From Lachnospiraceae bacterium (GTDB taxonomy: Bacteria; Bacillota; Clostridia; Lachnospirales; Lachnospiraceae), in contig JAAUZN010000052.1 in assembly GCA_014804565.1 (NCBI GenBank), positions 1-7,001 on the forward strand: DNA of 7,001 nucleotides. Direction: 5' to 3'. A program made the position numbers and the translations under genes. The notes under the pieces are model-generated. The model did not search any database, was not told the DNA's origin, and saw nothing but the letters and a program-made list of their open reading frames with translations. Shown here piece by piece: positions 5,961-7,001 of this stretch. How positions within the stretch are numbered: the stretch's first letter is position 1; each line of letters starts with the position of its first letter.

Positions 5961-7001
5961 CTAAATTTTCACCACCAGCGTGTTAAATCCCTGGTAACGC
6001 CGATAGTAAAACTCTTTTCCCTTCTTTTTAATGACGTTGATCCCCAGAACGTCAAAATCAAACTCCTCTTCGGTTTCCTTCTCTTCCACTGCAAACGGAT
6101 TAAAGGAAACTGCATTGTCACGAATATGAAGTTCAAATAATCCATCTTCCTTTAAAAGCAGCGTCACCTGAATATAACCATAGTCATTCTCAAAGCCATG
6201 CTTCATGATTGCCACGCATAATTCTTCCACAGCCATGTTCATAAAGTACTGCTGCTTCGCCGTACTTCCCCACTTCTCACAGAATGTCTCAATATCTGAC
6301 AGGAGCGGGGTCAAATCTTCACTGCTGTTCCTGATCGTCCGATAATAGACCTTTTCCTCATCAAAGACGGCCTCCTTCTCATGAGACAGCCGCTGCCGGA
6401 GATATAACAGCACAAGAGAAAGAATTTCTGTCACCGGAAACAGCCACCAGAAACCATATGTCCCCATACCGGCAAACAGAACAAGCAGAGGAAGCAAAAC
6501 CACTGTACCTCTGAGCAACACCAGCACAAAGGCGCTCCTCTCCCTGCCCATAGACTGGAAATAAGCTTCCAGAAGTACACTGATTCCGGCGGCAAATGTA
6601 CCGCTGACATAAACGCGCAGGGCATAGATCCCGACCTTCAGGCTCTCACCCTCATAGATTCCGAAAATGCCGCAGACCTGATCTGCAAAAAGGGCGATCA
6701 AAAGTCCCGCGGCAATGCCTGCCGCTGTCCCATAACGAAGACTTTTACGCAGGATCCCTCTGCATTCTTTCTGATTCCTTTCTCCATAATAGGTACTTGC
6801 CAGAGGCTGCATCGCCTTTCCGGTTCCCTCATAGAGATAGAGGATCAGATAAGATACATTCTGTATCATATCAAATATGCCTACCATCAGGCTTCCGCCT
6901 ATCTTCATCAGGGTACGGTTCGCCATCAGCAGGAATATCATCGTCAGCAGGTATTGGGATGAAGTGGAAAATCCGGTCTGATAGCATTTCAAAATTCCAT
7001 G
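5961..7001 (-). CDS. MATE-type transporter fused to a degenerate RsbW-like GHKL domain (5' end outside window)
   Basis: The frame is open to the right edge. The first possible start inside is a TTG at 6992, but the upstream codons remain open and the sequence begins mid-protein, so the N-terminal half is missing. Residues here are numbered from that TTG. Residues 1-200 carry four to six hydrophobic helices with the look of the second half of a MATE (Na+/H+-driven, multidrug-efflux type) transporter, including the loop GTGKAMQPLASTYYGERN (56-73). A soluble C-terminal domain (about 210-343) resembles HATPase_c_2 of RsbW type, with AVEELCVAIMKHGF (254-267), RDNAVSFNPF (291-300), DVLGINVIKKK (314-324) and a final TLVVKI strand. 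Key ATP-site residues differ: the N-box Asn is A261, the DxG glycine is A294, and the first G2 glycine pair is DV. Nucleotide binding may be weak or lost. It is the first visible gene of the block and probably cotranscribed with the phosphatase. Transport substrate unknown; the MATE call rests on half the protein. Confidence 0.82.
   Translation of the reverse strand, partial: HGILKCYQTGFSTSSQYLLTMIFLLMANRTLMKIGGSLMVGIFDMIQNVSYLILYLYEGTGKAMQPLASTYYGERNQKECRGILRKSLRYGTAAGIAAGLLIALFADQVCGIFGIYEGESLKVGIYALRVYVSGTFAAGISVLLEAYFQSMGRERSAFVLVLLRGTVVLLPLLVLFAGMGTYGFWWLFPVTEILSLVLLYLRQRLSHEKEAVFDEEKVYYRTIRNSSEDLTPLLSDIETFCEKWGSTAKQQYFMNMAVEELCVAIMKHGFENDYGYIQVTLLLKEDGLFELHIRDNAVSFNPFAVEEKETEEEFDFDVLGINVIKKKGKEFYYRRYQGFNTLVVKI

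Noticed and set aside
1..7001. CRISPR arrays, tRNA or rRNA genes, insertion sequences, phage attachment sites
   Set aside because: No regularly spaced repeats, tRNA-like cloverleaf, transposase motifs or terminal repeats were seen by eye. Almost the whole window is protein-coding on one strand.

Overview
The window looks like chromosomal DNA of a Gram-positive anaerobe of the Clostridia, probably Lachnospiraceae or a close relative. The pointers are purine-rich Shine-Dalgarno sites of the AAAGGAGG type, SpoIIE/RsbU-type and RsbW-type signalling proteins, TTG starts, and the protein families present. The assignment is an inference from style, not from a marker gene. All supported genes lie on the minus strand, so transcription runs from position 7001 towards position 1.

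Region 7001-1377 is one tight, co-directional block of six genes, read in this order: (1) the C-terminal part of a MATE-type membrane transporter fused to an RsbW/SpoIIAB-like GHKL domain (its 5' end lies outside the window); (2) a membrane sensor with a large extracytoplasmic domain, a HAMP-like linker and a SpoIIE-type PP2C phosphatase; (3) a stand-alone RsbW-like ATP-binding protein; (4) a formyltransferase-fold enzyme of unknown substrate; (5) a DUF2156 (GNAT-like, LPG-synthase C-terminal type) transferase; (6) an AIM24/TIGR00266 family protein. Gaps are 7-55 bases, and the formyltransferase and DUF2156 genes share an ATGA stop/start overlap. This is consistent with one operon. No promoter for it was found, so it probably starts beyond 7001.

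Region 1376-1247 is a short AT-rich intergenic stretch. It carries a well-formed sigma-A type promoter (TTGATG, 17 bp, TATACT, minus strand) embedded in nested palindromes. The same palindromes are followed by a T-rich tract and could act as a weak terminator for the upstream operon.

Region 1246-1 holds a visibly AT-richer gene for a COG1672/DUF234-type P-loop ATPase with a C-terminal nuclease-like fold. It is cut by the left edge of the window and is probably an independent, accessory gene.

Taken together, the six-gene block reads as a phosphatase-driven signalling module. An extracellular signal is sensed by the SpoIIE-type protein, and two GHKL proteins (one free, one tethered to a transporter and lacking several ATP-site residues) would act on unseen STAS-type partners. 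The block also carries two small-molecule or aminoacyl/formyl transfer enzymes. The unusual points are the transporter-GHKL fusion with a degenerate nucleotide site, and the linkage of partner-switching proteins to a formyltransferase/DUF2156 pair. No STAS protein or sigma factor is present in the window.
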